Positions 49,509 to 51,775 of a stretch of DNA of 51,775 bases are shown here, piece after piece (within the stretch, counting starts at the first letter, position 1; the number at the start of each line of letters is the position of its first letter). The notes beneath the pieces are model-generated. The model did not search any database. It was not told where the DNA came from and was given only the letters and a program-made list of their open reading frames with translations. Made by a program: the position numbers and the translations under genes. This DNA comes from CABMKH01 sp040797625 (GTDB lineage: Bacteria; Bacillota; Clostridia; Tissierellales; Tissierellaceae), in assembly GCA_052067355.1 (NCBI GenBank), contig JBQHQH010000020.1, positions 1 through 51,775 on the forward strand, read 5' to 3'.

Positions 49509-50201
49509 ATGATTAGGAAAAAGAAAATTTTTATAATGCTGATTTTAATAATTGCTGCTATTATAATCATTTTATTCAATATAAAAGTTTCAAAATCAGA
49601 GATGACATTATTTCCAAGGGCTGAGCTATCCCATTTATATGATATGAGAGATACATATACTAAAGAAAAAGGTTATATGAAAGATATAGAAAATTATTAT
49701 AAAAATAGTAGATACTTAAGCTTAAAATCAAATATTGATAATGAAGGTGAATATACATTTTGCTTTTCTGATGTAGATTTAGAAGAAATAAAAAAATACT
49801 CTGATTTTGAAATTGTTTTTGACAGTGGAAATGTCAGTTTCAGTCAAGGTGATTATTTATACCTTGATGACTCTTATTTTAATGCATGTCTGATACGGAG
49901 AGGTGGTATTGATATTTCAAAAAAACATTTTACAGTAAATATCTCTTATGTAAATGATGAATACTTATTCGGCTATGCAAGTGCTTTATATATTGCACCT
50001 ATTGGAGGTGGTGTGCGGAGAATTTATTACCCACTTCAAAATAATTCTAATAATATATCTGTTGATATACCACAATTTAATGGAATATATATTTTGAAGG
50101 AGATAGGCTTATTCAATGTCTTTAAACAACTTGACGGATTAGATATATTAGAGTATAAACTAAATAAAAGTGATACTATCAAATATAGACATATGCAATA
50201 G
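49509..50201 (+). CDS. Membrane-anchored extracytoplasmic protein, unknown
   Basis: A 230-residue protein: basic start MIRKKKIF, one membrane helix (IMLILIIAAIIIILFNIKV) and an outside domain of about 200 residues with many Tyr and Asp (FCFSDVDLEEIKKYSDFEIV, YLYLDDSYFNACLIRRGGID). TTGGAGGTG precedes the ATG at 49509. No family recognised. It sits between the truncated cargo gene and the second agrDB copy, in the same direction. Confidence 0.6.
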   Translation: MIRKKKIFIMLILIIAAIIIILFNIKVSKSEMTLFPRAELSHLYDMRDTYTKEKGYMKDIENYYKNSRYLSLKSNIDNEGEYTFCFSDVDLEEIKKYSDFEIVFDSGNVSFSQGDYLYLDDSYFNACLIRRGGIDISKKHFTVNISYVNDEYLFGYASALYIAPIGGGVRRIYYPLQNNSNNISVDIPQFNGIYILKEIGLFNVFKQLDGLDILEYKLNKSDTIKYRHMQ

Positions 50202-50330
50202 GATAAAATAGGTTAACAAAATATGAATGATTACAACATAATCTAATTATACTTTGCAATTTGAATGTAAATGATATGACGTTTACAAAAATCCGTGGTA
50301 TCTATATAAACGTAACAACGATTTTATTCA

Positions 50331-50422
50331 TTATTCAGCAATTACGAGAGAAGAAACGACAATTCTTTTTTCTGATTCTACGTCATTTTCAGGATAAAAT
50401 TCAACATAGATTCTATATTCTG
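50331..50422 (-). pseudogene. Minus-strand gene fragment
   Basis: A coding-like frame, TEYRIYVEFYPENDVESEKR then IVVSSLVIAE and stop, on the strand opposite to its neighbours, without start or upstream sequence. Probably the end of a deleted gene. It ends at the left border of the second duplicated agrDB unit. Confidence 0.4.
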
Positions 50423-50433
50423 TAATAATATAT

Positions 50434-50478
50434 AATAATAAATGCCTTTCATCTTAAAGATGATGGGCATTTATTATT
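50434..50478 (+). terminator. Terminator ahead of the second agrDB
   Basis: Same stem as at 46132 (one base change, TGCC for TGCT), although its original upstream gene is not present here; it was carried along with the duplication. Confidence 0.65.
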
Positions 50479-50531
50479 TAATATGATATCAATTAGAAAT
50501 ATAATTTTTGAAACCAAAATTGTAAGTTTCT

Positions 50532-50590
50532 ACATGAACATATATGAATTTTAACATAAGTGGAAATAGTCTAAATTATTATGATATGAT
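50532..50590 (+). promoter_or_regulatory. AgrA-type operator and promoter P3
   Basis: ACATGAACA (50532) and ACATAAGTG (50554), direct repeats 22 bp apart, followed by TATGAT boxes. This copy has the more regular second repeat. Confidence 0.7.
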
Positions 50591-50629
50591 AACGGTACAG
50601 ATTAAATAGAAATTATAGGGGGAATACAG

Positions 50630-50773
50630 ATGAAAAAAATGATTTTAAAGCTTAGTGGAATTGCAGCTAGTTTAGCATTGGTGGTAACATTTGTGAATGT
50701 TAATACAGCATGTATGTTTTTAGCACATCAACCAGAATTACCAAAGGGAGCAGAGAAACTTCGTAAATTTTAG
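50630..50773 (+). CDS. agrD: AgrD pheromone precursor, copy 2
   Basis: A 47-residue precursor that differs from copy 1 only in the leader (SGIAASL against SGVVASL). The signal region NTACMFLAHQPELP and the tail KGAEKLRKF are identical, so both loci should make the same thiolactone peptide. AGGGGG precedes the ATG; agrB follows 11 bases after the stop. Confidence 0.9.
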   Translation: MKKMILKLSGIAASLALVVTFVNVNTACMFLAHQPELPKGAEKLRKF

Positions 50774-50784
50774 TGGTGAGTAAT

Positions 50785-51336
50785 ATGATCGAAAAGATGA
50801 CAAGCTATTTTGTTATCAATGGGATAATAGAAGATGAAGAAAGAGACATTTACTCCTATGGATTACATCAAGGTTTACTGATAATAATAAATATAATGAC
50901 AGCTATGTTAATTGGATTTATATTTAAGGGGCTTTGGGAAGTTATTATATTTATGATGGCATATATTCCATTGCGGATCTATGGAGGCGGCTATCATGCT
51001 AAAACAGAGCTAAGATGTTATTTCTTTTCTGTAGCTTTAATTGTAATATCATTATTGTTGATTAGATCTATTCCAATTGTAAAATTTACTGTCTTAGCTA
51101 TAGCTAGTATTTCAGGAGTAATCGTATATGTTCTTGCACCAGTTGAAGATAAGAATAAGCCTTTAGATGATATAGAGAATAAGGTATACAAAAGAAGGAC
51201 AAGGATCATACTTGCGATTGAAATACTAGCAGTTTTAGTATTATATATACTGGGATTTAAGGAAGCCTCACTGGTCATATCTGTGGCCATTTTGATGTTG
51301 AGTTTGATGATGATCGCTGGAAAATTAAAAAGATAA
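50785..51336 (+). CDS. agrB: AgrB pheromone-processing membrane peptidase, copy 2
   Basis: A 183-residue AgrB with the catalytic His71/Cys78 pair and four to six membrane helices. It is identical to copy 1 up to the last seven residues, where it ends AGKLKR. Any cargo genes it may lead would begin after 51400, where none is seen up to the window end. Confidence 0.93.
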   Translation: MIEKMTSYFVINGIIEDEERDIYSYGLHQGLLIIINIMTAMLIGFIFKGLWEVIIFMMAYIPLRIYGGGYHAKTELRCYFFSVALIVISLLLIRSIPIVKFTVLAIASISGVIVYVLAPVEDKNKPLDDIENKVYKRRTRIILAIEILAVLVLYILGFKEASLVISVAILMLSLMMIAGKLKR

Positions 51337-51358
51337 TATATGAGTAACTAAAACAAAT

Positions 51359-51391
51359 AAGAGATATATTGATGGTTTCAATATATCTCTT
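51359..51391 (+). terminator. Hairpin after the second agrB
   Basis: AAGAGATATATTGA pairs with TCAATATATCTCTT, a perfect 14-bp stem, but the T tract is poor. Confidence 0.55.
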
Positions 51392-51775
51392 AATATGTTA
51401 TTAGGTATTTAAATTTGCAATAGTCTGATATTTGATATACTATATTATATAAGAAATTATTTTTTTATTATTAATATATATCCAACCTTAATTCGTTCTG
51501 CAGGAATATAATTCGGAGTGACTTTAGGCCACTGTGGTTACTCCTATTAAGCTGGGAGTACAGGTGGAATGACAGTCATTTCGACTGGAGAGAAGCGAAA
51601 TGGAGAAATATCATATTTTAGTGTTTTTGTTAAATATAAGAATTGTTTATCTATAGTATTTTACTAAATTAACCTGTTGTGCTAGTAAATTTGAGACTAG
51701 ATAAATTTACCAGTTGTTTTTTTGAAAAAAAGATACCTCTTAAGAAAGCAATTTAGAAATATTATTCAAATATGA
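51392..51775. other. Non-coding end of window with palindromes
   Basis: No gene is seen. GGAGTGAC (51515-51522) pairs with GTTACTCC (51537-51544). GACAGTCATTTCGACTGGAG with AGAAGCGAAATGGAGAAAT (51571-51609) resembles the widespread TCATTTCGA...GCGAAATGGAGAAAT type of repetitive palindrome. A GTAAATTT/AAATTTAC hairpin with a T tract at 51685-51720 looks like a terminator without an upstream gene. Confidence 0.4.

Larger units (their letters stand above)
50433..51328 (+). repeat. Duplicated agrDB unit, copy 2
   Basis: Copy of 46131-47026 at a constant offset of 4302 bases. The border on the left falls at the terminator stem, on the right in the last codons of agrB. Confidence 0.95.

Overview
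The window is A+T-rich DNA from a spore-forming, low-GC Gram-positive bacterium, most likely a Clostridia member near Tissierellales/Peptostreptococcales. Evidence: strong AGGAGG-type ribosome sites with frequent TTG/GTG starts, an alpha/beta spore protein (SASP), a cotJABC operon, FabK-type fatty-acid synthesis, split chromate transporters, rubrerythrin and ferritin, and agr-type peptide signalling. No rRNA, tRNA or CRISPR array was seen.

Layout. 1-0.1 kb: end of an insertion sequence running off the left edge. 0.1-7.6 kb: housekeeping and spore genes (FAD oxidoreductase, Crp-family regulator, DUF4230 protein, L,D-transpeptidase, ferritin, SASP, cotJABC, small GCGC-tailed membrane protein). 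7.7-17.4 kb: a phage-derived island with a DUF2786 protein, a gene-poor stretch with serial terminators, and a complete-looking siphovirus tail module (tube, two overlapping chaperone genes, tape measure, Dit-like, Tal-like, fibre) without head, terminase or lysis genes. It ends at a probable type I toxin with a convergent antisense RNA. 17.7-26.6 kb: DUF1259 protein, chromate transporter pair, rubrerythrin, HPr/enzyme I, PrsW protease, CapA-like protein, and the c-di-AMP synthase pair cdaA-cdaR.

26.6-38.4 kb is a metabolic block. A minus-strand operon (CoA transferase, MadL, MadM, nitronate-monooxygenase-like enzyme) lies behind a textbook sigma-54 promoter and beside a sigma-54 activator, its sensor kinase and fabZ. 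Divergent from it is fabH-fabK-fabD-fabG-acpP-fabF. No acetyl-CoA carboxylase genes are in the window, so malonate uptake plus CoA transfer could feed malonyl-CoA to FabD; this is inference.

38.9-51.4 kb is the most unusual part: an agr quorum-sensing array. One AgrA-like/AgrC-like pair is followed by a decayed agrDB remnant and two nearly identical agrDB copies 4302 bp apart. All three promoters keep the same pair of 9-bp direct repeats 22 bp apart, the spacing expected for an AgrA/LytTR operator. Between them sit small secreted or membrane-anchored proteins of unknown function, several broken or truncated, separated by repeated relics of an IS66-type transposase gene. I read this as an evolving pheromone-controlled exoprotein array in which agrDB promoters are copied and re-used to drive secreted cargo.
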